The notes below the pieces were generated by a model. The model was not told where the DNA came from, ran no database searches, and saw only the letters and a program-made list of their open reading frames with translations. From NCBI RefSeq assembly GCF_016860545.1, contig NZ_BNEB01000002.1:434001-498000 (forward strand): a DNA stretch of 64,000 nt, written 5' to 3'. How positions within the stretch are numbered: the first letter of the stretch is position 1; each line of letters begins with the position of its first letter. Positions 38,534 through 48,057 of the stretch are shown piece after piece. This DNA comes from Streptomyces asoensis (GTDB lineage Bacteria; Actinomycetota; Actinomycetes; Streptomycetales; Streptomycetaceae). The position numbers were made by a program, and so were the translations under genes.

Positions 38534-39793
38534 TTGGCCGCGGGGTACGGGGAGATCCTCAGGGCGAGGCATGCCGCCCGGCTGCTGACCGGCACGCTCG
38601 TCGGGCGGTTGCCCAACGCCACGGCCGCCATCGCGATCGTGCTGTTCGTGCGCGCGCAGGGCGGCACGTACAGCCTGGCGGGCGCTCTGGCGGCCGTGTA
38701 CGGGGTGGCCAACGCCGTGGGGCAGCCGCTGCTGGGGCGGCTGGTGGACGTGTACGGGCAGCCGCGGGTGCAGTTGCCGGCGGCGCTCGCCTCGGCGCTG
38801 GCGATGGCGGTCTTCGCCTTCACGGGCACGGACCCGTCGGCCGCGGCCTACGCCTCGGTCGCGGGCGCGGGGCTGTTCACCCCGCCGCTGGAAGGGGGCC
38901 TGCGGGCGCTGTGGCCCACCGTGCTGCGGCGGGAGGACCAGGTGCACACGGCGTACGCGATGGACGCGGTGGCGCAGGAGGTGATGTTCACCGTCGGGCC
39001 GCTGCTGGTGACGCTGTGCGTGTCGCTGTGGTCGGAGCAGGGGGCCCTGCTGGTGCTGAACGCGCTGGGGGTGCTGGGCGCGCTGTCGGTCGTGGTGTCG
39101 CCGCCTTCGCGCGCGTGGCGTTCGGCGCCGCGCGAGGCGCACTGGCTGGGTGCGCTGCGGTCGCCGGGTCTGCTGGCTCTTCTGGGGGCGTTCCTGTTCG
39201 TGGGCGTCGCGCTGGGTTCGATCACGGTGGCGTCGGTGCCGTACGCGGACGAGCACGGCGGTGACGTGGTGTACGGCTGGCTGATGGCGGCGCTGGGGCT
39301 GGGCGCACTGGTCGGAGGTGTGGGGTACGGGGCGCGGCGGTGGGTCGGGGCGCCGGAGCGGCGACTGCGGGGCCTGGTGGCATTGCTGGCGGTGTGTTAT
39401 CTGCCGTTGATGCTGATGCCGGGTGCGGTGGCGATGGTGGCGCTGACGGCGCTCGCGGGGGTGTTCCTGGCGCCGGCTCTCGCGTGTGCGTTCGTCATCG
39501 TGGACCGGCACGCGCCGCGCGGGACGGTGACGGAGGCGTTCTCCTGGCTGGTGACGATGTTCACCGTCGGGGCGTCGGTGGGGACGGGTGTCGCGGGTCC
39601 GGTCGTGGAGGCCGGCGGGGCGTTGTGGGGGTTCGCGGTGCCGGCGGCGGCGGGTGCCGTGTCGTCGGTGGTTTTGCTGGCCACGGGGCGGGTAATGGCA
39701 GCTCCCGCCGGGGGTGGGGTTGTTGCGGCTTCATCGGAAAATGATCCAAACCGTGCTGCCGAACCCCGTTTCAGTTCAGGGGATCGGGCGTAA
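38534..39793 (+). CDS. Major facilitator superfamily transporter
   Basis: The 419-residue membrane protein has about 12 hydrophobic segments and the MFS loop GRLVDVYGQPR between helices 2 and 3. I prefer the TTG at 38534 (protein starting MAAGYGEILRARHA) because GGAGG lies 7 bases upstream; a GTG at 38495 is in frame. It diverges from the LacI-type gene. The gene ends 9 bases before pafA, so pafA may be cotranscribed with it. The substrate is unknown; efflux is as likely as uptake. Confidence 0.85.
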   Translation: MAAGYGEILRARHAARLLTGTLVGRLPNATAAIAIVLFVRAQGGTYSLAGALAAVYGVANAVGQPLLGRLVDVYGQPRVQLPAALASALAMAVFAFTGTDPSAAAYASVAGAGLFTPPLEGGLRALWPTVLRREDQVHTAYAMDAVAQEVMFTVGPLLVTLCVSLWSEQGALLVLNALGVLGALSVVVSPPSRAWRSAPREAHWLGALRSPGLLALLGAFLFVGVALGSITVASVPYADEHGGDVVYGWLMAALGLGALVGGVGYGARRWVGAPERRLRGLVALLAVCYLPLMLMPGAVAMVALTALAGVFLAPALACAFVIVDRHAPRGTVTEAFSWLVTMFTVGASVGTGVAGPVVEAGGALWGFAVPAAAGAVSSVVLLATGRVMAAPAGGGVVAASSENDPNRAAEPRFSSGDRA

Positions 39794-39802
39794 TGTTCAC
39801 TC

Positions 39803-41164
39803 ATGGACCGCCGCATTTTCGGGCTGGAGAACGAGTACGGCGTCACATGTACGTTCAGGGGACAGCGCCGGCTGTCTCCCGACGAGGTGGCGCGGTACCT
39901 CTTCCGCCGTGTCGTGTCATGGGGCCGAAGCAGCAACGTCTTTCTGCGAAACGGCGCCCGCCTCTATCTCGACGTGGGTTCGCATCCGGAATACGCGACA
40001 CCGGAATGTGACAACGTGACCGAACTGGTCACCCACGACAAGGCCGGCGAGCGCATTCTCGAAGGACTCCTGGTGGACGCGGAACGACGCCTGCACGAGG
40101 AAGGAATCGCGGGCGACGTCTACCTCTTCAAGAACAACACGGACTCGGCGGGCAACTCCTACGGTTGCCACGAGAACTACCTGGTGGCCCGGCACGGGGA
40201 GTTCTCCCGGCTCGCGGACATCCTCATTCCGTTCCTGGTGACCCGCCAGCTGCTGTGCGGGGCGGGCAAGGTGCTCCAGACGCCGCGTGGCGCGGTCTAC
40301 TGCGTCAGTCAGCGGGCGGAGCACATCTGGGAGGGCGTCTCCTCGGCGACGACCCGTTCGCGGCCCATCATCAACACGCGTGACGAGCCGCACGCGGACG
40401 CCGAGCGGTACCGCCGTCTGCATGTCATCGTCGGTGACTCGAACATGTCCGAGACGACCATGCTGCTGAAGGTCGGGGCCACCGATCTGGTGCTGCGCAT
40501 GATCGAGGCGGGCACGGTGATGCGGGACCTGACGCTGGAGAACCCGATCCGGGCGATCCGCGAGGTCAGTCACGACATCACGGGCCGGCGCAAGGTGCGT
40601 CTGGCCAGCGGCCGTGAGGCCTCGGCGCTGGAGGTGCAGCGCGAGTACTACGAGAAGGCCGTGGACTTCGTCGAGCGCCGCGGTGTCCGCACCGGCACGG
40701 TCGACCAGGTCCTGGAGCTGTGGGGCCGCACGCTGGACGCGATCGAGGCGGAGGACCTCGACCGGATCGGCACCGAGATCGACTGGGTCATGAAGTACAA
40801 GCTCATCGAGCGGTACCGGGCCAAGCACAACATGACCATGTCGCACCCGAGGGTGGCGCAGATAGACCTCGCCTACCACGACATCCACCGTCGTCGTGGT
40901 CTGTACTACCTGCTGGAGCGCAAGGGTCAGGCGGCGCGGATCTGCAACGACCTGAAGATCTTCGAGGGCAAGTCGGTGCCGCCGCAGACCACCAGGGCGC
41001 GGTTGCGCGGTGACTTCATCCGGCGGGCGCAGGAGCAGCGCCGGGACTTCACGGTGGACTGGGTGCATCTGAAGCTCAACGACCAGGCGCAGCGCACCGT
41101 GCTGTGCAAGGACCCGTTCCGTTCGGTGGACGACCGGGTGGAGAAGCTGATCGCCGGCATGTGA
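39803..41164 (+). CDS. pafA: Pup-protein ligase PafA
   Basis: PafA joins the C-terminal Glu of Pup to substrate lysines using ATP. The 453-residue protein is shorter than Dop and lacks the Dop-loop. Visible residues are Glu9 in [10 protein letters not shown] and Asp57 in [16 protein letters not shown], matching the metal ligand and catalytic Asp of the family. It is separated from prcA by the LacI/MFS pair and follows the MFS gene by 9 bases. It ends in a strong hairpin. Confidence 0.97.
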   Translation: MDRRIFGLENEYGVTCTFRGQRRLSPDEVARYLFRRVVSWGRSSNVFLRNGARLYLDVGSHPEYATPECDNVTELVTHDKAGERILEGLLVDAERRLHEEGIAGDVYLFKNNTDSAGNSYGCHENYLVARHGEFSRLADILIPFLVTRQLLCGAGKVLQTPRGAVYCVSQRAEHIWEGVSSATTRSRPIINTRDEPHADAERYRRLHVIVGDSNMSETTMLLKVGATDLVLRMIEAGTVMRDLTLENPIRAIREVSHDITGRRKVRLASGREASALEVQREYYEKAVDFVERRGVRTGTVDQVLELWGRTLDAIEAEDLDRIGTEIDWVMKYKLIERYRAKHNMTMSHPRVAQIDLAYHDIHRRRGLYYLLERKGQAARICNDLKIFEGKSVPPQTTRARLRGDFIRRAQEQRRDFTVDWVHLKLNDQAQRTVLCKDPFRSVDDRVEKLIAGM

Positions 41165-41209
41165 GCGAGGCGCTCCGCGCGTGCTTGCGGGCACGGAGCG
41201 GAACGCAAC

Positions 41210-41242
41210 ACGGGCACCGTACGTTTCCCGTACGGTGCCCGT
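41210..41242. terminator. Terminator downstream of pafA
   Basis: A 14-bp perfect stem (41210-41223 with 41229-41242) closes a 5-base loop. Confidence 0.88.
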
Positions 41243-41302
41243 CTCACGTCGTAGAGTTGCGCGCACGCCATCAGAAGATCGACCGATTACGAGGCTCTCA
41301 TC

Positions 41303-42307
41303 GTGCGCCGACGCTCCCTCATCCTTGCCGCCGTCCCCGCGGGGCTGGTCACTTTCGCCGCGTGCGGTGACGACAAGTCCGACACGAGCAAGGCGAGCGA
41401 CGGCGGGTCCCCTTCCGCGGGGGCCTCGTCGGCCGCTCCCGCGCCGAAGATCGTCGACGGTCCGCTGCCGGCGATCACCGCGGGGGTGAAGTTCGGTGAG
41501 AAGCCGACGGTCGCCAAGGGCACGGGTGAGCCCTCGGACCAGTTGGCGGTGAAGACGGTGATCGCGGGCAGCGGCAGGACGGTCGCGGAGAACGACTACA
41601 TCCAGGCCAACGCGCTCGGGCAGATCTGGGACAGCGGGAAGGTCCTGCTCAACACGTACGACACGAAGAAGCCGCTGTTCACGCAGCTCGCGCAGGGCGG
41701 CACGATCGACGGCTGGCGCTATGCCCTGACGGGCAAGAAGATCGGCAGCCGGGTGCTGTTCTCGGTGCCGCCGACATGGGCGTTCGGCAAGGACGGCGAC
41801 GCGCAGACGGGTATCAAGGGCACCGACACGCTGGTGTTCGTCTTCGACATCCAGGACACGTTCAACTCGAAGAGCTCGGCCAAGGGCAAGGACGTGCCGC
41901 AGGACGATGCGGCGTTGCCGAAGGTCGGCACGAACACCGACGGCAAGGCGCCCTCGATCGACATCCCGAAGACGAAGGCGCCGACGGCGCTGGTCAGCAA
42001 CTACGTGATCGAGGGCGACGGCGCGGCGCTGGCGGCGACCGACACGGTGCTGGTGCAGTACAAGGGCGTGATCTGGGACACGGGCAAGGAGTTCGACTCG
42101 ACGTACAGCCGCAACGCGCTGACGTCGTTCTCGCTCCAGCAGGTGGTCAAGGGCTGGGCGCAGGGTCTGACCGGCAAGAAGGTGGGCAGCCGGGTCGTCA
42201 TCGTCGTTCCGCCGTCGCTGGGTTACGGCGACAGCCCGCCGAGCGGCAGCGGTATCAAGAAGGACTCCACGATGGTGTTCACCGTGGACATCCTCGCCAA
42301 GGCGTGA
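41303..42307 (+). CDS. Lipoprotein with two tandem FKBP-type prolyl isomerase domains
   Basis: The 334-residue predicted lipoprotein has a lipobox ending at Cys21 (TFAAC). Two FKBP domains follow, about residues 70-195 and 220-334. The second keeps the core (YKGVIWDTGKEFDSTY, VVKGWAQGLTGKKVGSRV, IVVPPSLGYG). The first is more divergent (DGWRYALTGKKIGSRVLFSVPP) and may be inactive. The start is GTG at 41303. It lies between pafA and a cytosolic FKBP gene and probably acts in folding of exported proteins. Confidence 0.88.
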   Translation: MRRRSLILAAVPAGLVTFAACGDDKSDTSKASDGGSPSAGASSAAPAPKIVDGPLPAITAGVKFGEKPTVAKGTGEPSDQLAVKTVIAGSGRTVAENDYIQANALGQIWDSGKVLLNTYDTKKPLFTQLAQGGTIDGWRYALTGKKIGSRVLFSVPPTWAFGKDGDAQTGIKGTDTLVFVFDIQDTFNSKSSAKGKDVPQDDAALPKVGTNTDGKAPSIDIPKTKAPTALVSNYVIEGDGAALAATDTVLVQYKGVIWDTGKEFDSTYSRNALTSFSLQQVVKGWAQGLTGKKVGSRVVIVVPPSLGYGDSPPSGSGIKKDSTMVFTVDILAKA

Positions 42308-42371
42308 GGTCCTCCAGGGTGTAAGACTGTCCGTGTTGTTGCTTTCCGTGAGACGTGCAGGAGCCAGTGAC

Positions 42372-42743
42372 GTGAGCATTGACAAGCCCGAGATCGACTT
42401 CCCCGGCGGCGAGCCCCCGGCGGACCTGGAGATCAAGGACATCTGGGAGGGTGACGGGGAGGTCGCGCAGGCCGGCCACAACGTCAGCGTCCACTACGTC
42501 GGTGTGGCCTTCAGCACCGGTGAGGAGTTCGACGCGAGCTGGAACCGCGGGACGCCGTTCCGTTTCCCGCTCGGTGGCGGACGGGTCATCAAGGGCTGGG
42601 ACCAGGGCGTGCAGGGCATGAAGGTCGGCGGCCGTCGCCAGCTGACCATCCCGGCCCACCTCGCCTACGGCAACCAGAGCCCGACGCCGGCGATCAAGCC
42701 GGGCGAGACGCTGATCTTCGTGGTGGACCTGCTCGGGGTCTGA
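42372..42743 (+). CDS. FKBP-type peptidyl-prolyl cis-trans isomerase, cytosolic
   Basis: A single-domain FKBP of 123 residues without a signal peptide. The active-site features are intact: VHYVGVAFSTGEEFDASW, FPLGGGRVIKGWDQGVQGMKVGGRR and IPAHLAYGN. I chose the GTG at 42372, with an AGGAG site upstream. It follows the FKBP lipoprotein by 64 bases and probably shares its transcript. A U-rich terminator lies downstream. Confidence 0.92.
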   Translation: MSIDKPEIDFPGGEPPADLEIKDIWEGDGEVAQAGHNVSVHYVGVAFSTGEEFDASWNRGTPFRFPLGGGRVIKGWDQGVQGMKVGGRRQLTIPAHLAYGNQSPTPAIKPGETLIFVVDLLGV

Positions 42744-42771
42744 CCGTCGCACGACCAGTGTTGATCATCTG

Positions 42772-42799
42772 GGGCCCATGCCTGCCCGGGCATGGGCCC
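42772..42799 (+). terminator. Terminator downstream of the FKBP gene
   Basis: GGGCCCATGCC (42772-42782) pairs with GGCATGGGCCC (42789-42799) and is followed within 10 bases by TTTT, a classic intrinsic terminator. Confidence 0.9.
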
Positions 42800-42873
42800 T
42801 CGGCTTTTGTCCGGGCACCGCGGGGCGGTACGGTCGTCGATCGTAAGCACCATAGGGGAGGCGAAGGGCGCCG

Positions 42874-43848
42874 ATGGCCATTGCCAAGGCCGAGCGACTG
42901 ATGAACCTGGCGCTGTGTCTGCTGGGGACGCGGCGGCCGCTCAGCAAGCGCGAGCTGCGCGACTCCATCGAGGCGTACGTGGAGACGTTCCGGTCCGGGA
43001 ACGGTGCGGCGTCCGACGACTCCTTCAACCGGATGTTCGAGCGGGACAAGGACGATCTGCGCGAGCTCGGCCTGGTCATCGAGACCGTGGAGAGCCTGGA
43101 CGGTGAGATCGGTTATCTCGCCCGCCGGGACAGCAACCGGCTGCCGCCCATCACGCTCGACGCCGAGGAGGCCGCGGCGCTGGGGCTGGCGGCCAAGGTG
43201 TGGCAGCAGGCGCGGCTGGCGGGGGCCGCGAGCGGCGCCCTCCAGAAGCTGCGCGCCGCCGGCCTGCCGGAGGACGTCGACCCGTACGAGGCGCACGGCG
43301 CGCTGGAGCCGCGGATCCCGGTGCACGAGGCGGCGTTCGAGCCGCTGATGCTGGCCTGCCGCGACCGCCGGCCCGTCATGTTCGACTACCGCAAGGCCAC
43401 CGCCGCGCATCCGGAGCCCCGCCATGTGGAGCCGTGGGCGCTGGAGTGCTGGCGCGGGCACTGGTACCTGGCGGGTTTCGACCGGGACCGGGGTGCCGAG
43501 CGGGTCTTCCGGCTGTCGCGGATCACGGGCAGGGTGCGCTCGCGCGGGACAGGTTTCACCGCGCCGGTCCCCGATGTCGTCACCGTCCGTGAGACGGTCG
43601 CCGGCTGGGCGGGGGAGACCGCCGACCGCAGCGCCCTGATCCGGCTGCGGACGGGGGCCGGGTACCCCTTGCGGGCGAAGGCCACCGCGGTCCGGGAACT
43701 CGGCGACGGCTGGGACGAGTTGGAGATTCCGTACGGGCACGGGCTGGACGCCTGGCTGGTGGAGTTCGGGCCGGACGTGGTGGTCCTGGACCCCGCCGAG
43801 CTGCGTGCGGACGTCGTGGACCGGCTACGGGCCGTGGCGAAGGGCTGA
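42874..43848 (+). CDS. pafB: WYL-domain regulator PafB
   Basis: The 324-residue protein has an N-terminal winged helix-turn-helix (KAERLMNLALCLLGTRRPLSKRELRDS, about 5-31), a central WYL domain (RRPVMFDYRKA to HWYLAGFDRDR) and a C-terminal extension. In mycobacteria PafB and PafC together activate a RecA-independent DNA-damage response; despite the pup-locus name they are not ligase subunits. It is followed 18 bases later by pafC. Confidence 0.94.
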   Translation: MAIAKAERLMNLALCLLGTRRPLSKRELRDSIEAYVETFRSGNGAASDDSFNRMFERDKDDLRELGLVIETVESLDGEIGYLARRDSNRLPPITLDAEEAAALGLAAKVWQQARLAGAASGALQKLRAAGLPEDVDPYEAHGALEPRIPVHEAAFEPLMLACRDRRPVMFDYRKATAAHPEPRHVEPWALECWRGHWYLAGFDRDRGAERVFRLSRITGRVRSRGTGFTAPVPDVVTVRETVAGWAGETADRSALIRLRTGAGYPLRAKATAVRELGDGWDELEIPYGHGLDAWLVEFGPDVVVLDPAELRADVVDRLRAVAKG

Positions 43849-43866
43849 GGGGGAGCGAGCAACACA

Positions 43867-44937
43867 GTGGCAGGCAAACCGGTCAGGCCGGCGAACGCGA
43901 TCGACCAGACCCGGCGGATGCTCTCGCTGGTGACGTATCTCCGGGAGCGTCCGGGGGCGCGCATCGAGGACGTGGCGCGCGCCTTCGGCATCACCGAGGA
44001 CGAGCTGGTCTCGGACCTCGACGTGCTGCCGATGTGCGGGACCAGCTTCCGCGGCGGCGACCTTCTCGACATCGACACCGACGGCGAGCGCATCTGGTGG
44101 CACAATCCGGCCGCGCTCGGGGCGGAGGCCGCCGAGCCGCTGCGGCTGGCCGCCGACGAGGCGACCGCGCTGCTGGTGGCGGCGCGCGCCGTGTCCACGC
44201 TGCCCGGTCTGCGCGAGGGCGACCGGCAGGCGCTGCTGCGGGCGACGGCGAAGGTGGAGGCCGCGGCCGGGGAGGCGGCGGGCGCGAGCGCGCGGCTGTC
44301 GGTGACGTTCGAGTCCGAGGGCGGGGTCTTCGCCGACGTCGACCGGGCGATCTCCGAGCGGCGCCGGCTGTGGATCCGCTACTACTCGCCGGCCCGTGAC
44401 GAGGTCACCGAGCGGGAGATCGACCCGATCCGGCTGGTCAGCGTCGGGCACACGTACGTGGAGGCCTGGTGCCGCCGCTCGGAGGCGCGGCGCACGTTCC
44501 GGCTGGACCGGGTCGCCGAGATCAGGATCCTGGACGAGCCGTCGGCGCCGCCGGAGGTCGAGCTGCGGGACCTGTCGGAGGGGCTGGTGCAGCCGGCCGC
44601 CGAGGACCCGGAGGTCGTCGTCGAGGTCGGTCCGGGCGGCCGGTGGGTGGCCGAGTACTACCCGCACGACAGCGCCGATGAGCTTCCCGACGGCGGGCTG
44701 CGTATTACCCTGCGCACGCCCGAACCCGCTTCGCTCAGGCGGCTGGCGCTGAGGCTCGGCCGCGACGGCCGGATCGTCTCGCCGCCGGAGCTCGCCGACA
44801 GTGCCCGCCGGGCCGCCGCCGAGGCGCTCGCCGCGTACGACGGGGTCGAGGCGGGCGACGGGCCGCGCGCGGTGTCCGGCGAACGGCCGGGGCCGCGGGG
44901 CGGGAGCGGGTACGAGGGGCGGGAGCAGGGGCTGTGA
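43867..44937 (+). CDS. pafC: WYL-domain regulator PafC
   Basis: A 356-residue paralogue of PafB with the same layout: HTH (about 10-60, RRMLSLVTYLRERPGARIEDV), WYL domain (RRRLWIRYYSPARDEVTERE to VEAWCRRSEARRTFRLDR) and WCX-like C-terminus. A Gly/Glu-rich tail ends the protein. The start is GTG at 43867. It presumably forms a heterodimer with PafB. The stop overlaps the next small gene by 4 bases (GTGA). Confidence 0.94.
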   Translation: MAGKPVRPANAIDQTRRMLSLVTYLRERPGARIEDVARAFGITEDELVSDLDVLPMCGTSFRGGDLLDIDTDGERIWWHNPAALGAEAAEPLRLAADEATALLVAARAVSTLPGLREGDRQALLRATAKVEAAAGEAAGASARLSVTFESEGGVFADVDRAISERRRLWIRYYSPARDEVTEREIDPIRLVSVGHTYVEAWCRRSEARRTFRLDRVAEIRILDEPSAPPEVELRDLSEGLVQPAAEDPEVVVEVGPGGRWVAEYYPHDSADELPDGGLRITLRTPEPASLRRLALRLGRDGRIVSPPELADSARRAAAEALAAYDGVEAGDGPRAVSGERPGPRGGSGYEGREQGL

Positions 44938-45224
44938 ACGAGTCGACGGCGTCCGGTGTGCGGGGCATCTCGGTGGCCTCCGCGTTCGCGGGCATGCGCA
45001 GCGTGGGCCCGGTGCGGTTCAGGGCGGGCTGTCCCGACTGCCGGGGGGCCTTCGAGCTGGCCGCCGGTGCCCTGCGGCTGGCGATCGGCGCGTCCAGCCG
45101 GACCACGTTCTACTCCTTCACCTGCCCCGGCTGCGGTGCGGCGGTGCGCAAGCCGGCCGGGGAGCGGATCGTCGAGCTCCTCACCGGCGGTGGGGTCAGG
45201 ACCCTGCGGCTGCACGCCCCGTAG
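44934..45224 (+). CDS. Small zinc-ribbon protein of unknown function
   Basis: A 96-residue protein with two Cys pairs, CPDC (about 33-36) and CPGC (about 64-67), spaced like a zinc ribbon. No signal peptide or membrane segment is seen. The GTG start overlaps pafC, so it is translationally coupled to it. I do not recognise a named family. The coupling to PafBC suggests a nucleic-acid-related role (weak inference). Confidence 0.7.
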   Translation: MNESTASGVRGISVASAFAGMRSVGPVRFRAGCPDCRGAFELAAGALRLAIGASSRTTFYSFTCPGCGAAVRKPAGERIVELLTGGGVRTLRLHAP

Positions 45225-45243
45225 GACGGTCTAGGCTCGGTCC

Positions 45244-45438
45244 ATGTTCTGGCCGATGTTCGCGGTTGCCATGGGTTTTGCGGGTCTCGCCGTCCTCGCG
45301 GTGTTCGCCGTGCGGGTCTTCACCGAAGCGCGGCGTCTGGGCCTTCAGGTCACGGAGTCCGCGCGCCGTATCGACCGGGCCGCCCAGGACCTGGAGCGGG
45401 CCGCGGTGAGCGTGGCCCGTGCCGCGGACCCCCGGTGA
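45244..45438 (+). CDS. Small membrane protein upstream of tatA
   Basis: This 64-residue protein has one N-terminal membrane helix (MFWPMFAVAMGFAGLAVLAV) followed by an amphipathic Arg/Ala-rich helix (QVTESARRIDRAAQDLERAA). The layout resembles DUF948-type or Tat-like small proteins. It starts 19 bases after the zinc-ribbon gene. Function unknown; proximity to tatA is suggestive only. Confidence 0.6.
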   Translation: MFWPMFAVAMGFAGLAVLAVFAVRVFTEARRLGLQVTESARRIDRAAQDLERAAVSVARAADPR

Positions 45439-45720
45439 CGGCCGCTGTGTGACCTCCGGCGGCCGCTGTGGCCGTCCTGTGAGTCCCGTGGCGAATGCGT
45501 TTTGGACCACTTCGCCCTCCCGCCGCGGTGGGAGGGGCAGGTACGCTGCTGGTCGCGGCCCGGATAACGAGGCCCGGACCGCTGACCGGGAGTACGCGCA
45601 GGGATTGCCTCACGTTTACCCCTGAGCGCTACGATCGCTGTCAACACGATCGTTCGGACAGGTGTCCGACCGATCGGACGGCATCCCGCCCCCGCAGCCT
45701 CGGTGAGAAGGTAAAGACTT

Positions 45721-46008
45721 ATGTTCGGAAGGCTCGGCGCCCCCGAGATCATTCTCATCCTCGTCGTCGTCATCCTGCTGTTCGGCGCCAAGAAGCTTCC
45801 CGACATGGCGCGCTCGCTCGGCAAGTCCGCTCGCATCCTCAAGAGCGAGGCGAAGGCGATGAAGGAAGAGGGCAGCAGCACGGCCACCCCGGCGGGCCCG
45901 CCGAACGACGGCGAGCAGCCCCCCGCTCAGCGCACCATCCAGGCCGCCCCCGGCGACGTGAGCAGCTCCCGTCCGGTCAGCGAGCCGACGGACACCACCA
46001 AGCGCTGA
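45721..46008 (+). CDS. tatA: Twin-arginine translocase subunit TatA
   Basis: TatA forms the pore-like oligomer for export of folded proteins. The 95-residue protein has one membrane helix ([15 protein letters not shown]), the conserved [16 protein letters not shown] hinge and amphipathic helix, and a polar tail. It is followed 47 bases later by tatC. The 282-bp region upstream should hold the promoter; TTGCCT (45604-45609) and TACGAT (45629-45634) are possible but badly spaced (19 bp). Confidence 0.96.
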   Translation: MFGRLGAPEIILILVVVILLFGAKKLPDMARSLGKSARILKSEAKAMKEEGSSTATPAGPPNDGEQPPAQRTIQAAPGDVSSSRPVSEPTDTTKR

Positions 46009-46055
46009 CGCAGGGCCGGTGACCTCCGGCCCTCCGCACGAGATGGGAACGTGGG

Positions 46056-47015
46056 TTGCTGAAGCCTGCCCGCAAACAGGAGAAGGACCCCGAGGGGCGG
46101 ATGCCTCTCGCGGATCACCTTCGTGAGCTCCGCAACCGGCTCGCGAAGGCGATGCTGGCCATCGTCCTCGTGACGGTCGTGGCCGCCTTCTTCTACAACG
46201 ACATCATCAACTTCCTCACCAAGCCGATCCTCGACTCGGTCGGCTGCGGGAAGACTTTCGAGGAGATCGCGGGCCAGCTCAAGTCCGGCGACTCCACCAA
46301 CAAGTGCGCCAGCATCACGATCAACGGTCTGCTCGCGCCCTTCACGCTGGCCCTCCAGGTCTCCCTGATGGCCGGTGTCGTCTTCGCCTCGCCGGTCTGG
46401 CTCTACCAGCTGTGGGCCTTCATCGCCCCCGGTCTGCACAACCACGAGCGCAAGTACGCGTACGCGTTCGTCGGCATGGGCGCCCCACTCTTCATCGGCG
46501 GCGGCTACTTCGCCTACCGGGTGCTGCCGACCACCGCCAAGGTGCTGATCGACTTCACGCCGGGCGGCGTCGCCAACCTGCTGCCGCTGGACGACCTGCT
46601 CCAGCTCGTCACGCGCATGGTCGTCGTCTTCGGCCTCTCCTTCGAGCTGCCGCTGCTGCTGATCTTCCTGAACCTGACCGGCATGGTCACCGGCAAGCGC
46701 ATGCTCGGCTGGTGGCGAGCCATGATCATCGGCATCACGGTGTTCGCCGCCGTCGCCACGCCCAGCACCGACCCCGTCTCGATGCTGGCCCTCGCCGGAC
46801 CGATCTGGGTCCTGTACTTCGGCGCCACCGTCTTCGCCCTGCTCAACGACCGTCGCAGGCGCCGCCGCGACGCCCTGGGCCCGGCCGACGACGAGGCCTC
46901 CGAGCTGGACCTCAGCCCCGAGGACATCGGCGAGGTCGAGTCGGTCGGCGCGAGCCGCTCACTGCCGGAGCAGACGAGCACGGACCGGGTCAACGGTTAT
47001 GACGACGTGACCTGA
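46056..47015 (+). CDS. tatC: Twin-arginine translocase subunit TatC
   Basis: TatC is the Tat signal-peptide receptor. The 319 residues include six membrane segments and the N-terminal signature PLADHLRELRNRL. The start is an unusual TTG at 46056 (protein MLKPARKQEKDPEGRM), consistent with TatC of S. coelicolor as I recall it; an ATG at 46101 is the alternative. The cytosolic C-terminal tail is acidic and longer than in enterobacteria. It forms an operon with tatA. Confidence 0.96.
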   Translation: MLKPARKQEKDPEGRMPLADHLRELRNRLAKAMLAIVLVTVVAAFFYNDIINFLTKPILDSVGCGKTFEEIAGQLKSGDSTNKCASITINGLLAPFTLALQVSLMAGVVFASPVWLYQLWAFIAPGLHNHERKYAYAFVGMGAPLFIGGGYFAYRVLPTTAKVLIDFTPGGVANLLPLDDLLQLVTRMVVVFGLSFELPLLLIFLNLTGMVTGKRMLGWWRAMIIGITVFAAVATPSTDPVSMLALAGPIWVLYFGATVFALLNDRRRRRRDALGPADDEASELDLSPEDIGEVESVGASRSLPEQTSTDRVNGYDDVT

Positions 47016-47046
47016 CGACCACCGGTGAGCTCTTAAGGTCATCCCC

Positions 47047-47937
47047 GTGACCAGCGAGATCACCCTCTTCGTCAACCCCGCGGCGGGCCGCGGCCGGGGC
47101 GCTCACGCAGCGCGGCCGGCCGCTTGCGCGTTGCGGGCGGCCGGCTTCACCGTGCACACCGTCGTCGGGGCCGACGCCGGCGACGCCCTCGCACGCGCGC
47201 GTGCCGCCGTCGCGGGCGGCACCGGCGCCCTGATCGCCGTCGGCGGCGACGGACTGGCCCACCTCGCGCTCCAGGCCGTCGCCGGCACCCGTACCCCGCT
47301 CGGGCTGGTAGCCGTCGGCACCGGCAACGACCTCGCCCGCGCCCTCGGCCTGCCCGTGCGCGACCCGGCGGGCGCCGCCCTGCTGGTCGCCGACGCCCTC
47401 AAGGGCGCCCGGATCCGCGACATCGACCTGGGCCTGGTCGGCGACCGCTGGTTCGGCACCGTCCTCGCCTCCGGTTTCGACTCCCGCGTCAACGACCGGG
47501 GCAACCGCATGAGATGGCCCACCGGGCGCGCCAGGTACGACCTGGCGATGCTCGCCGAACTGGCGGCGTTCCGTCCCGTTCCCTACCGCATCACGTTCGA
47601 CGGCGGTGACGTCCGGGAGATCGAGGCCACCCTCGTCGCCGTCGGCAACGGATCCTCCTACGGCGGCGGGATGCGGATCTGCCCCGGCGCCGACCCGGCC
47701 GACGGGCTCTTCGACGTGACGATCGTCGGCGACTGCTCCCGCCGCACGCTGCTGCGGGTGTTCCCCAAGGTCTACCGGGGCACGCACGTCGATCATCCCG
47801 TGGTCGGCGTCCACCGGGCGGCCGAGGTGCGGATCGCCGCCGCGGACGTCTCGGCCTACGCGGACGGGGAACGGCTCGGGCGGCTGCCGCTCACCGCGCG
47901 GTGCGTACCGGGGGCGGTACGGGTCGTCGGCCCCTGA
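47047..47937 (+). CDS. Diacylglycerol/lipid kinase family protein
   Basis: The 296-residue protein has the DAGK catalytic motifs FVNPAAGRGRG near the N-terminus, VGGDGLAHL (about 60-68), and LGLVAVGTGNDLARALGLP. The C-terminal beta domain has GNGSSYGGGM. Family members phosphorylate diacylglycerol or related lipids. The start is GTG at 47047, 31 bases after tatC, so the gene may belong to the tat transcript. Confidence 0.88.
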   Translation: MTSEITLFVNPAAGRGRGAHAARPAACALRAAGFTVHTVVGADAGDALARARAAVAGGTGALIAVGGDGLAHLALQAVAGTRTPLGLVAVGTGNDLARALGLPVRDPAGAALLVADALKGARIRDIDLGLVGDRWFGTVLASGFDSRVNDRGNRMRWPTGRARYDLAMLAELAAFRPVPYRITFDGGDVREIEATLVAVGNGSSYGGGMRICPGADPADGLFDVTIVGDCSRRTLLRVFPKVYRGTHVDHPVVGVHRAAEVRIAAADVSAYADGERLGRLPLTARCVPGAVRVVGP

Positions 47938-48057
47938 ACCCGGACGTCCGGCCGCCGCCTCGCGCCTCCGTGAGCTGGGCGTACCGGGGTTCGGAGGCAC
48001 CGGATCCGGATAATGATCGTCCTGTTGTCAGTGCGGCCCGGTACGCTCGAAAGCACG

